Below, piece by piece: positions 23,901 through 35,400 of a DNA stretch of 64,000 nucleotides. The position numbers and the translations under genes were made by a program. Numbering within the stretch: position 1 is the first letter of the stretch; each line of letters starts with the position of its first letter. The notes under the pieces are model-generated. The model did not search any database and had not been told where the DNA came from. It saw nothing but the letters and a program-made list of their open reading frames with translations. Source of the DNA: Albifimbria verrucaria (taxonomy: Eukaryota; Ascomycota; Sordariomycetes; Hypocreales; Stachybotryaceae); the NCBI GenBank assembly GCA_020081605.1, contig JAHREC010000013.1, positions 5,394,001 to 5,458,000 on the forward strand. Reading direction: 5' to 3'.

Positions 23901-25785
23901 GGTTCTGAACGACAGCCTGCACCTGTCTTGGATGCTTCAGGTGGAGGAGGTATCCATAACTACCTAGGTAAAGTACATAGTAGGTAGGCATTTGGTGCAT
24001 GCGGCTCCAGACGCATACGTAGAGCTTGGGGTTGAGATGAGCCGCATGGCTGCTTTGACATTCACGTTTCCCTGAGCCCAGGCGAACCTTATTAGCCACC
24101 TACGACTTGCGACGTGTATGGAGTCTCGGAAGCTGCCCTCCAAGGGACGGAGAGTCGAGAGACGTTCAGGAGTGGGCGGAGGGAAATGCCGATGAATGAA
24201 TGACAAAGAGTCCGTCTAAGAGCCAGATTAGGAAGTCGGCGGGCTTTGTGGATGCGGATTCAGGAGGCCCAAACCATTCAGCGGACAAGCGGTGCTGCTG
24301 GGCTGGGCTGGCTGGGCTGGCTGGGCTGTGCCATCTCCTTTCCAGTTGTTTCCCAAATCGGGCTTAGAAAAGTACACCGTGCTGTTGTGCTTTGCAACCA
24401 CATGGCTACTAAGGTAGTCAACTAGAAGGCTCAATCTCAGTCGATCTGGTGTGCCCGTGCGGTAGTCGATAGATATCAAGATCCGACTGAGCGACGAAAC
24501 CAACTGCCCAATTACCAAGGCAACGTTTACGAACCCTGGTCGTAATCCGTGGAGCACTTGGGTGGGAGATCCATTCGAAAAGACCGTTTCAGACACATCC
24601 CCTCCACCCCTGTGACGAATGTACAGCACAGTACAGCATCTGGCAGAACGAAACCATTAAAAAAAAAAAAGCTAGCACTAGGAGGTTGGTTGCTGTCTCC
24701 ACCGCTGGCGGCGCTTGAGCAGGGTCTGATCTTAAAACAAAACCAAGCAGAAGGCAACCGAAAAGTTTAGGCCCTCAGGCTTCTTCTTCTGGTTGCTGCC
24801 AGCTAGTACAGCTTCAGCAGCGTCGCAGGCACCTGGTACCTGCTCCGCACGCCACCGTCCGCGACCCCTCCAGGTACCTGTACTTTCGCTAGCCTTGGTG
24901 GACTGGTGTAAAATCACAATTCCTGGTAAATTGCCTTGGACTAGCCTCTCTCTCACCTTCTTTCCCAACCCCATCTGTCTGTCTGTCCATTTTCCTTTAC
25001 CTCCCAGTCTCGTATCGTCGTCGTCGTCTTTGCTTTTCTCATATCGACGCGCCTCTGTCGGCGCACCTGTCTACCGCCGCCAGTTTTCTTGCGCGTGGAC
25101 AAAGTCGCCTTGGCCAGCTTCGACAGGCGCACCAGCTGTCGAGTCTGCCCGAGTTCGGCTTGGGTGAATCGACCTCGACCGACCACCAGCCTACCTGTAT
25201 CAACACATACGCACATTATACCTGGTATGTCCATGTCTCTGCTGCTTCTTGTCATGGCCCCAACGTCTTGGGCGTCCACTTGTCCTCCCCTCCTCCCTCC
25301 TCGCCCCAGCTTCAGCTCGTTGCCAGAGCTGTGTGTCTTCCCCACCACGCGAGATGATGGCATACATGGTGTCCTTCGTGTCGGTGGGTAAGGGTGGTGG
25401 CGGTGATGGAGCTGACATGTCTCGCTACCCGCCAACCACCAGACGCTGTCGTGCCCTTGTTGGAGAGAAGCCCTCGCTACCCCTACCACCAAGCCCCTCA
25501 CCCCCGTCGGTGTCCCTCCATCCCAATCCCTAATCAATACTCTACGGTATCGGACAGGCCAGACCACATCCTGGACCGTTACCCACAGACCACAATCCAT
25601 CCCATCACCTTCATCCATCCAGTCACCCCGCCTCGCTCGTCGACGTCGTTGCCTGCCTCATCGTCGTCCTTGCCCTTGCCGCTTGATGCTGATGCTTAGC
25701 TGCGTCTCTTCCATGTCTGCAGTACCATAGATTCGATCCGTGTTGCCGATTCGGGCGTGTACGATTGTTGTTCCATTGGCCCGCC
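20931..25785. other. Intergenic region upstream of RPC2 and PUF genes
   Basis: Region of 4.9 kb between divergently transcribed RPC2 (minus) and the PUF gene (plus). It holds only short, compositionally biased open frames, a GGCTGGGCT repeat (24297-24328), an A run (24659-24670), several AGGTACCT-type palindromes (22877, 24828, 24869) and CT-rich leader sequence (24950-25700). No gene is supported. Confidence 0.6.
24297..24328. repeat. GGCTGGGCT minisatellite
   Basis: About three and a half GGCTGGGCT units in tandem. Confidence 0.7.
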
Positions 25786-28700
25786 ATGGACGAACTGCGA
25801 TTCCATTCTCAGCATTCTCCTCGAAACGAGAACACCATTAATCCCCTCGTTTCGCCTCTTCGCAATGGCTCTCGTCTTCCTCAGCAGATGCCTATTCATG
25901 ACCCACGCGCCAACCTCCCCGTCGCTTCACCACCGACTCGGGCCGTGTACCAACATTGTCGTCCTTGACGTCTCCCCAGCGTCTTCCGGACCCGTCTCAA
26001 GACTTTCACGTATGTTGTACCCAGGATCAGTGGATTCCTCACCTTTATATCGAAGGCGCATTTCTCGGCCGAGATGCTTCACCGTTGCGCGACACCCAGC
26101 TAACGTGTTTGGTGCTTCAGGCAATTCACAAAGTCCAATTGGTATGTTCAGTCGAACCATTTGCTAGCCCTTTCAAGCATTAGCCGTCCGACGCCATGTG
26201 GTATTTCTCTGGCATACGCCTCAGCCGCCTTGCACATTTCGCAACCGCCAAACGAAAGTACTGTTTACGACGGACTGAGACGGCTGACATGGAATCCAGA
26301 TCGAGAAGAAAAAGCTTGAATATGAACGAATTCGAGAGCAAAGACGGCGTTTCGAGCTCGAGATGCAAAAGCTGGATCAACAGCAGCGCAAGGAGGCCCT
26401 TGAACTGGCACAGATGGAGGAAGAGATGGGCAGATTTGGCGGCCACCAGTCCGAACCGACAACACCACCGGAGTACCGCGACGCTTCCGGCTTTCCGTCC
26501 ATGTTCTCACGCCCCAACCGTTATTCGATGTCCAGTTTGACCTCTCCTCCAGGCTTTCTGAACCGACCAGCTCGATCCGGCTCGCAGTTGACCTCCCCGC
26601 CTTCTGGCCTTGTGCCGAACCGCTTTGGTTTCGAAGATCATCAGCTCCCGTCACAACTGCCCTCGCGTTCCGTGCCGACTACTCGTAGGAACAGTGATGA
26701 CGAGGAGAAGGAAGAAGCCATTCGTCAGGACCCTTCCAGTCACAGATCTGGCAATGCGTAAGTGTTTTCATTCCTCAACTCTTCTGCATCGCGTTGTATG
26801 ACCCAATCTGCCCGGCGGTTGTCTCTTGCAGCTGTCGGAAAGGATGTTTGATTTAACATAATCTCTTGCCTTGACCCCCTTCCTACTGTGTTATACCTTG
26901 GTTTATGGGCCCTGCAGTCAGTTGGGACCATCAACTCACCGATGGGTAACCGAATCTGTAACGGCCAGCGCCTTGTTGCTAGGGACAAACGGCTTCAGTA
27001 CTCTGCAGAATCTCTTCCCTCGTTGGGATCAGCATCCCTTCGCGGATCCTGAATCATGGCACGTTGATACACGTTCTTGAATCAGGGCGCCACAGCAAGC
27101 GTTGTCGTTTCTTCTTGTTGATTCATGCAAGTGTTGGGACAAGTGTCTGTTTGCTCTGTTTCGTGTGGTTATTCGCTTGTCTCCATTTGAGCCGCACCAA
27201 TGCTTTCTCCCCCTCACGTCCTAGGGAATACCCAAGCACCACTGCAGGTAGCCCTGGAAGCCCTTATTGTTAAGGAGCTTTAAGCTCCTCCTTTTAAGAA
27301 CTGCCACCATTTTGTGTAGAGCACTTGATGTTTCGAGACCATACCAAGCTAATATCAACCCTCGTAACAGCCTTAACCGATATTCTATGCCTGTTACGCG
27401 ATCACGCAACGGACTGTACGAAATCAACCTGGATCAGACCAACACTGCTCGCTTCTTGTTTGGCGACGACAGAGCCCAACGCCTTACCTCGTGGCAACAC
27501 CCTGACGACCACTTCCCAACGCTTGTCCGCCGTGAGGATCAGATGGTGAGTGAATCTTCATTTTGTGCTCTTAATTTTCCAGTCTTTCGTGCAAGCCCTC
27601 GATCTGTGACTTGTAAGCTGCAAGCAGCTATCCGTGCTCCAGGCTGGCATGCATTGACGGAGCTCCACCTGCCAGCTGGAGTCACTTCACCATCACGTCA
27701 CATTACTCTGGAGTTAGCACTCTGCGATAGCACCGAGGTTCATCTGTGCTATAAGTACTTAGTCTGCCTCCTCACACTCTTACACATTTCACTCACAATC
27801 CTTTTACGGATTTTGGCTTCAATCCCTGACTTCTCACCTTAATCCTCTGTTACCTGCATCACACTGCATCCTACTGCGTGTTTGGTATTTTTCTTATCTG
27901 ACCTTTTACCCTCCTTGCTCAGTTATCCGCGTCTTCGACTGCTCTCGACCTTGCATTATCCGCGTCACCTTTGCCTGAGGCACCTTCTACCAACGGTTGG
28001 AGCAATATTAACCGTCACCGACCCCAGCAGAGCCTGTCTTCCATCAACCTTCCATCGTCGAGCCAAGCTAGCGACGTAGGTAGCATCGGCAGCCGCCCCG
28101 CGTCTTTGCGCCACTCTCTCGATCTCAAGTACATTGCAGAGAACGGAATTGAAACGCCTACCAACATTCTTTCTCCTCAGGGCAGTCACATAATGGCCAC
28201 TCCCCCAAGCTGCAGAGCTCGTTCTCAAGCAATGATGTCCCTACCATTAAGAATGGATCGGGCCCCTCAACGATGAACGGCAACGCAAACAACCATGCTC
28301 AGCAGCACTTCCACAACCACAATGCAAGCATTGGTCGCATCCCCGCTGGTGCTGTTCCAACTCGCCACAATCGCGAGCTATCCACTGATACTAGCATGGG
28401 TGCCAACCGTGAGCAGAACAATGCTTTCCAGTCCCTGCAGTCAGCCCTCCAGGCCAATGCAGCTCCTTTTGGACCCAACACGAGTGCGCCTCTGAGCTCA
28501 GCCGCTGTTACCTCTCCTACTGGTGCCAATCCCATGAGCTCTTTCAACGGGTTCTTCCCAGGCAACGGCTACACCTCCCCAACGGCTGCGACGACTGCTG
28601 CAGGCTCTTTCAACGTGCCCCTTCTGACTGCTGGTATGCAGCAGATGAATGTCAATGGCGGTACGAGCGGAAACATGTATCCTCCTCAGAACTATACAGG

Positions 28701-30165
28701 TTATGGCTCTCTGCCTTATGGTCAAGGAAACCAGCCTCGGGACAGCCAGGCCCGTGTGATCCAGCACCGGCGCCAGCTCGACAATGAAGGTACGTTTTCC
28801 ATGTCTCCAGCATTTGTGTTCGCCTAACTGACTTGAATAGCAATGTCTCGTTATCAGAACATGCCCCTGGACTCGTTCCGTGGCCAAATTTATGAGCTTT
28901 GCAAGGACCAGCATGGCTGCCGCTACCTCCAGAAGAAGTTGGAGGAGCGCAACGCTGAGCAGGTCCACATGATCTGGCTAGAGACGAACCAGCATGTCAT
29001 GGAGCTCATGACGGACCCCTTTGGTAATTATTTGTGCCAAAAGCTCCTTGAGTTTTGCAATGACGATGAGCGAACGGTCTTGATCCAGAACGCATCGCAA
29101 GACATGGTGCGCATTGCTCTTAACCAGCATGGAACACGAGCTCTCCAGAAGATGATTGAGTACGTTAGCACACCGCAGCAGGTTCATCTCATCATTGAAG
29201 CCCTTCGTTTCCGCGTGGTCGACCTTATTAAGGACCTGAATGGCAACCACGTCATTCAGAAGTGCTTGAACAAGCTCACGGCTGCTGATGCCCAGTTCAT
29301 TTTTGATGCAGTTGGCACAAACTGTGTTGAAGTTGGTACTCACCGCCATGGCTGCTGTGTGTTGCAGCGCTGCATAGATCACGCATCAGGGGACCAGAAG
29401 CTCTGGCTCATACAACGAATTACTGAACACGCGAGAATCCTCGTTCAAGATCCTTTCGGCAACTATGTCGTTCAGTACATCATTGACTTGAACGAGCCAA
29501 CCTTCACCGAGCCTGTAGTGGAGATGTTCCGGGGTTGCATCAGTCAACTCTCCCGTCACAAATTCAGTTCCAACGTCATTGAAAAGTGCTTGCGTTGCGC
29601 TCAAGCCCCTTCCAAGGATCTGATTGTGGAGGAGATGCTGGGTCCTCAGGAAATGGAGCGATTGCTCCGTGACTCCTTTGCCAACTATGTTATCCAGACC
29701 GCGCTTGAGTATGCCACGCCCCATCAGAAGTATCGCTTGGTCGAGTCAATCCGACCCATTCTTCCTCAAATCAGGACCACTCCTTACGGTCGCCGTATTC
29801 AGGCCAAGGTCTCTGCCTATGACAACCGAGGAAGTGCTGCTTCAAGCGGCCAGGCGACTCCCGCTGACAACACCCAGGGCCAGATTCCACTGCGCCCAAG
29901 CCACTCTCGCGGAATGTCAGGAAGCACCACTCTTTCTCAAAGCAACGGAGTTGCTAATGGAGGCACAATGACCCCTGGGGCCGGTAACCAGAACGGTCGA
30001 CAGAATGTGCAGACCTATCCTAGCAGCACTGTTCTTACAGTGCCTGCCCCTTCTGTACCTGCCACCTCGCAGCAGCCCCAGTTCAACCAGAGGATGCCGA
30101 ACTTCACTCCTGCTCGCTCTTCCACCAACACCTCCACCGATAACGGTGAGGGTCAATGGGTGTAA
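25786..30165 (+). CDS. Pumilio/PUF RNA-binding protein, PUF4 type
   Basis: Binds UGUA-containing elements in mRNA 3' UTRs and represses or destabilises the mRNA. Begins MDELRFHSQHSPRNEN (ATG in GCCATGG context). A Gln/Glu/Arg-rich coiled segment (IEKKKLEYERIREQRRRFE) follows near 26302, then a long Ser/Pro/Asn-rich low-complexity region, and eight Pumilio repeats from 28843. Their recognition helices read HGCRYLQ, FGNYLCQ, HGTRALQ, NGNHVIQ, HGCCVLQ, FGNYVVQ, FSSNVIE and FANYVIQ. HGCCVLQRCIDH and the TPYGRRI end match fungal Puf4 rather than Puf3. The last intron is about 28790-28840 (GTACGT...AATAG). The exons between 25975 and 27960 are uncertain. At least two one-base losses are seen: AA 25952-25953 and CCCCC 28202-28206. 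The PUF domain is certain; exact gene start and 5' introns are not. Confidence 0.9.
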
Positions 30166-31695
30166 CAACAGAAAACGCACTGCCACAATTCATCACGACT
30201 TGATTGTATAACGATGCCTTCTTCACCCGGGGTTTCTCCACTCGCCCTTGGGTGGCACGCGATTTCATGTAGCGCGGTCATGACACCGCCATGAACTGAC
30301 GACTTTCCCTTTATGTTTGAATAACTCGACGCCGTCATTAGCCGCCATTTCTCAATCCACCCGGCACAACTTCTTCCATGGTGCTTGGTGTGTACATTAC
30401 GAACGACGTTTCTAGAACAGAGCATGTCATAGCTTCGATCGACGTCTAAACCACCTTGCCTTTCTCATTGATGAGATGGCTGGTGGGAGTAACGAAGCCA
30501 CGACAGCAAGGTGTGAAGTGTACGTTAGATCGTCACGGACACGCCACCAGCATAGACAAGGGTTCTTTTGTCTCATTCGATGATTTACTATTTCGGCCAT
30601 CTGGCATTTTCTTCTCTTCGCCTTCTTTGGACCACATGAACCCAACGGTTTGGATCTTCTTGGCATGCTTCCGTTGGAGCCACACATCCCCAGGCTACAC
30701 GCGATTCACCTTTGTCTGGACGCATGGAGGCTTCCACATCCGCGGGACTCGCGCGACTTTTCATTGGGTATGATGCACCGATCTATCTGCACTTGGTAAC
30801 TTGATCCAAGCTCAGTGGGGAGGTACAAGCCACGGCTACGAGACATGTCTTTTGGCATTTTCCTTGCTTCTTTTCTTGACTTCTATTCGCATGTTTTTGT
30901 ATGAATCTTAAGGATTTGGACCTGCTACATTTTGCTTTGCTCAGGAAAGCTGCTTGGGGTTTATGGGAACTTCAGCTAACCATTGGCAATTCTGTACAAG
31001 ACCAATGGTTTCGGCCGGGGTCGAAAAGAATGGTTCTGTGCCCATGGGCCCCGTATGTAGAGGGTGGTAGTTCAAATATGAGTTGATTTCTAAGTTGCTG
31101 GCTATGGTTGATTGTGATGTGTTGCCGCTATGCTGCTATATTGGTGAAGCTCGTATCCACTAACAGAATGAGGGAAATGAGCGGTGTTTAAATTCTCTTG
31201 GTCTCGTAGCAGACTTTTCTTTGCATTACTCCACTTTCTCGGAGCCAAGCAGCACTTAATTTGAAGATGGCATCTCACTTCATGCAAAACGAGTGGCTCT
31301 GGCGGATCCGAGGGACGAGTGCACCATGGTAGGTAGGGTGGCTGCGGTGTGAACGAAGAGTAGAAAACTCTCTTTTTAAACCAGTGTATTTGCTCTTGGG
31401 AATATATCTAGCATAAACCTCAATATTACTAGATACATCACACGTGGAAAAAAGAGGTCGTGTCAAGGAGCATGTTAAGTACTGCATGTACGAGCTAACA
31501 CATAGACCAGGGCGACAGATAGTGAGAAAGTCATAACTGGGAATTATCATTTCGATCCCATTTTTAAGCTACCGGAAGTAGTACCCGACTCCCTGAGTCC
31601 AAGCATGCAATGCCAAAACCAGACGCGCAAACCCGGAGATAACCATCTCCCAACCGACACGCCCTCCCCACGAAGCCTCAGACGCGGCGATGCGT
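30166..31695. other. Spacer between convergent PUF and eL15 genes
   Basis: Contains the 3' flanks of both genes; nothing else recognisable. Confidence 0.6.
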
Positions 31696-32622
31696 CTATC
31701 GGTAGCGCCAGAGAGACAGGGTGTTGTGGCGCTTCCAGGTCTTTCTGCGGCCAGCCTTGGTCTTGTTGTAGCGGTGGCCCTTGTTGAGACCGCGGGACTT
31801 CTTGCCGGTGGCGGTGAGGCCACGGGACTCGCGGTGCTTGTGGACGGGGTTGACGATCCAGTTGATGCGGGGATCGATGCGGATGGCCTTGTGCTGGGGT
31901 CGACCAGGATGACCTCGAAGTACTTGTAGGTCGAGTCCTGGTTGATCCAGTAGGAGTTGAGGACACGCAGGTTAGCGCAGCGGCGACCGACACGCTCCTC
32001 AGCGGTGGCCTTGAGGAGCGCTGGTACTTCAGCTGGTTGATACCCTGGTTGGTGGGCTTGCCTGTTGGAGGGAAGAAAAATTAGCATTCTGCTCTCAAGA
32101 CGGGCCTTGATCCCAACTCTTTCAGGGACTCGAAAACGTACCATAGGTGGCACCCTTGGGGGCAGGGCGCTTGCGGCCACCACGACGGACGCGGACGCGG
32201 TAGATAACGTAGCCCTGCTTGGCCTTGTAGCCGAGACGGCGGGCCTTGTCGAGACGCGAAGGGCGGGAGGCGCGGTGGATGACGTTCAATTGACGGTACT
32301 ATATTAATGCACTCTCAGCAAACGTTCAACGAGTGTATAGCACAGATGGGCCGCGAAAATTGCCTTCCCTGCGTCTCCTCCTCACACCCGTTTCGCTCAT
32401 GAGACCAGCGAGCGAGTGCGAGAGAGGGAGAACGCAGGGCTGACAAGGGCCGCATCCACAGTATGGCCAACGTCGAGGCATCGAGGTTGAAGGGGGTAAA
32501 AAGCGAATTCGCAATGGTGTATGGTATCAACGTACTTCCCAGCAGCGCACGCGGAGAAGGAAGCGCATCACATCGGACTGCTTCTTCTTCTGGAGCTCTT
32601 CGACATACTTGAGGGCACCCAT
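31696..32622 (-). CDS. RPL15: 60S ribosomal protein eL15 (RPL15)
   Basis: Structural protein of the large ribosomal subunit, 203 residues after correction, the normal length. Three exons: 32536-32622 ([20 protein letters not shown]... to CWE), 32142-32298 ([20 protein letters not shown]... to GATYG) and 31696-32061 ([15 protein letters not shown]...). The long first intron of 237 nt so early in the gene is typical of fungal ribosomal protein genes. Conserved blocks [38 protein letters not shown] and [15 protein letters not shown] are present. Two single-base losses break exon 3, at GG 32015-32016 and GGGG 31896-31899 on the plus strand; adding one base at each restores the full protein. This is an essential, usually single-copy gene, so these are sequence errors. 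Confidence 0.97.
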
Positions 32623-32894
32623 TTTGGCTGTTTCGGTTCAAAGGTCAGCAACGAGAACGGACAGCGCGGGCAAGCTCTCTGAAATTGACGGAGCGAGACG
32701 AATGATCTCGCGAGTCTTCGTAAGAGCGATGAGGAAAGCAAAGGCAATGGAGGATGAGGGTGTAACGAACCGGCTTGTGGTGCAAAATTTCCCTGCCCGT
32801 GGTTAGTAGGAGGAAGCGGTTTGTCAAAATAGTTCGAGCGAGGAGGTTCTGCAAAAGTTGCACGAGGGTGAGAAAATTGAGAGCCATGTTGTGT

Positions 32895-32917
32895 GGGCTA
32901 AGCGACGCGCTAAGCCC
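32895..32917. promoter_or_regulatory. Near-perfect palindrome upstream of eL15
   Basis: GGGCTAAGCG-ACG-CGCTAAGCCC: 10-bp arms with one mismatch around a 3-nt centre, about 275 nt upstream of the eL15 start codon. It could be a dimeric transcription factor site; not matched to a known factor. Confidence 0.35.
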
Positions 32918-33187
32918 CTATGGGCGATAGTACGATAGGACTTGCTCCTCCAGCCCTCAGGTACGTACCCACTCTTGCCCACCACCACAACAGCTCAAAA
33001 GTCTCAGTCAGGGCTTACCGGCTGACTCAGCAGACTGTCCTACTGACCCGATAAGATAAGCCGACACAAGCAGATCGGATTTGATTTATTCTAGCACGTG
33101 CGCATACTGTATAGACACGGTACGCCGACATACAGACGGTCCGTCTCATTGTGCCTTTACCATCATATCACATCACATCACATCACA

Positions 33188-34134
33188 TTACATTGTTTCG
33201 CTTTCTGCAAACAGCTTAAACACCCCTGATGCAACCTGGAGTATTTCACGAGCTGCTGAGCCCCATGTCTGACCAGATTTTGGTCTGACCTCTTCCAGCA
33301 AATCCCATGCGACCCTCTCAATCTCAGTTGCCGTATCGGGTGGGCCGGTTGCCATGGTAGATATAGTGGATGTAATGCTTTCATGAATCGAGCGTGCTGC
33401 GATGCCCATGGCTTCCTGATTGAATATGCGTAGATCCTCCTTGTCTTGCTCCCATCGCATCCAGGTCGGTTTATCAAGCTTGGCGTGCTCTTTGCTAGCA
33501 GCCTCGTAGTCTCTCGCCATGGAGTTGAACTGCTTGATGGCTTGACTGGGTTGGTAGAAGGCGCCGCGCTCAACCCTTCTGTTTGCTGTTGCGTGGAAAG
33601 ACTTGGTGTTGGCTCTCAGAGCTGTCTCGTCCAGTTTGAAGCCATCGGTACTGGCCGCATACTGTGGCAGGTTGCTTTGAAAGATCGCCAATGTTAGCTC
33701 CACGAACATGAACAAACGAGGAGCCACTTACACTTGGCGTTGGCTCTCTATAAATTTGACTAGTTCCGCTGCTTTACCCCGTATATCGGCTTTTGCATCA
33801 CTTACACTCGTCCGTCCCTTCTTCGAAAGTGGAGCTACCCGTGAGAACTCTCTAGGGAATAAGGCATTAGTGTGCGAGTCGCACAGATAATCATGAAGTT
33901 GGGCTAATAGCCTCGTTACCTGTCACTGTCGTAGTCGCCACCATCGGCGGACTGATCTTCTCGGGAGCGGTTTCCTTTGGCCTTCGATGGGGCCTTGGCC
34001 TTTGCAACTTTGCGCGCAGGCTTTGTTGTTTCATCATCATCTAGCCAACCGGACCTCGTCAAACAACAGTCATATCGCAGGAAGCTTAACCCACCAGCTG
34101 GCGATAATTTTCTTTTTCTGGTGGCGGAAGGCAT
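33188..34134 (-). CDS. Conserved-looking fungal protein, unknown, basic N-terminus
   Basis: I do not recognise the family. Start MPSATRKRKLSPA (ATG at 34134), a GTGGGT...CTAG intron, then a Lys/Ala-rich stretch (KPARKVAKAKAPSKAKG) that looks like a nuclear localisation signal, and an acidic patch (SADGGDYDSD). A second intron leads to EFSRVAPLSKKGRTSVSDAK and AAELVKFIESQRQ. A third (GTAAGT...CAAAG) leads to NLPQYAASTDGFKLDETAL and an alpha-helical C-terminal half (YQPSQAIKQFNSMARDYE, WDLLEEVRPKSGQTWGSAA) ending at 33188. The splice phases all agree and no frameshift is needed. Helical, nuclear and probably part of a complex, but the function is not inferable from sequence alone. Confidence 0.7.
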
Positions 34135-35400
34135 CACAGAAGAATCACCTTGGCTTTGCCGCACAATGTGATCACAGGAGCGTCTTAAAATATGGTAAAC
34201 AAGGTATTGACAAGCTGCGAACATGCAGACGTTCTATATGCGATGGATTGTGGATATTGGAACAAGAATAAATTGGACAAATGTTGAAATTTTACGTATG
34301 TGGTACTTGGCTCCTTCCCTAGGAGACGAGGGGTCCTGCCGCTCCTGCCTCTCTTTGAAAATGCACTTACACCCGCCCAAGTATGATTTGCCTCCTGGTG
34401 CAGGCGGTTGCTCATATGCTCATCTTCCATCCAGCCATATAATCATCTTCCACCTCTAGAGCCATGCCAAGCTTTGACTTACTAGATTCTGCTACTAATG
34501 ACAGTCACTGGGAGACTACTGAAAGCGGTTAATGTATAAGCCTAGAAATGATCGTTATTCATTCTTCTTTGACCGCAAGCCTCATAGTCCACTTCAGGTG
34601 GCCACCAGAAAGCCCAATTGATGCATGTCCTTCAGGAAGCCAAGTGATAGCAAAAAACGATGTCAGACTATGAAAGTTCTTTGTCATACATAAATCCGTC
34701 CGTACCCAAAGCAGTGCCTCTTTTCTCGTTGCATATATTAATTACAGCGTGCATGCGTAAAGGTTTTGGTCTCTCTGTCTATAATCTCAACCGTTAAAAA
34801 GCAATAGCAAATCCCATACCTTTCCCTGTCTCTCTCTACCGCGAAGCATCCCAAAAAGAGAAAAAAGAAGAAAAAGAGTGGGCATATACCCCAAGCCAAA
34901 TGCCACGGCATGATCCAAGCAGTACCGAGTGCAACCATGACAAAAGTTGGAACAACGAACAGACGGTAACGAACTGAACAGTCGCGGGAGCTCAAGCCCA
35001 GACGTGAAAAGCGTCTGGATATCTGCCAGGCCGCGGATTGACTCTACTAAGTTGTAAGGAAAGTGTAAACCAAGTCGAAGAAGCAATGGAAACGAGTGAG
35101 AACCACCCATACATGAGCCAGGGTAGGCCAAGCTCAACATCAGCATTGGAGCAGAATGTCTAGATTCCATAGGCATTTTTTGGCCTTTAGGGCTGAGCGA
35201 AGCGCTCGAGGCCTAGGCAGACGCGTTAATGTGTGTTGAGCGAAAGGCTCTGGAAAGCATTGGCCCAATCATTCTGTCCTGCGAGAGGGAGACAGCCTGA
35301 GAATGCGGGTTGGGGCTAGGCATGGTTTGAGGTGTAGGGAATCTATGCCGCGACGACTGGAAATCAGCCGGCTGCTGATACCCGACGTTTGCAAACCCAT
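34135..35400. other. Intergenic spacer, no gene seen
   Basis: Between the unknown minus-strand gene and the 3' end of the PSP1-domain gene. Short open frames only, without domain features. Confidence 0.6.

Noticed and set aside
24659..24670. A run as the tail of a retrotransposed copy
   Set aside because: No target-site duplication, and no coding remnant upstream of the A run.
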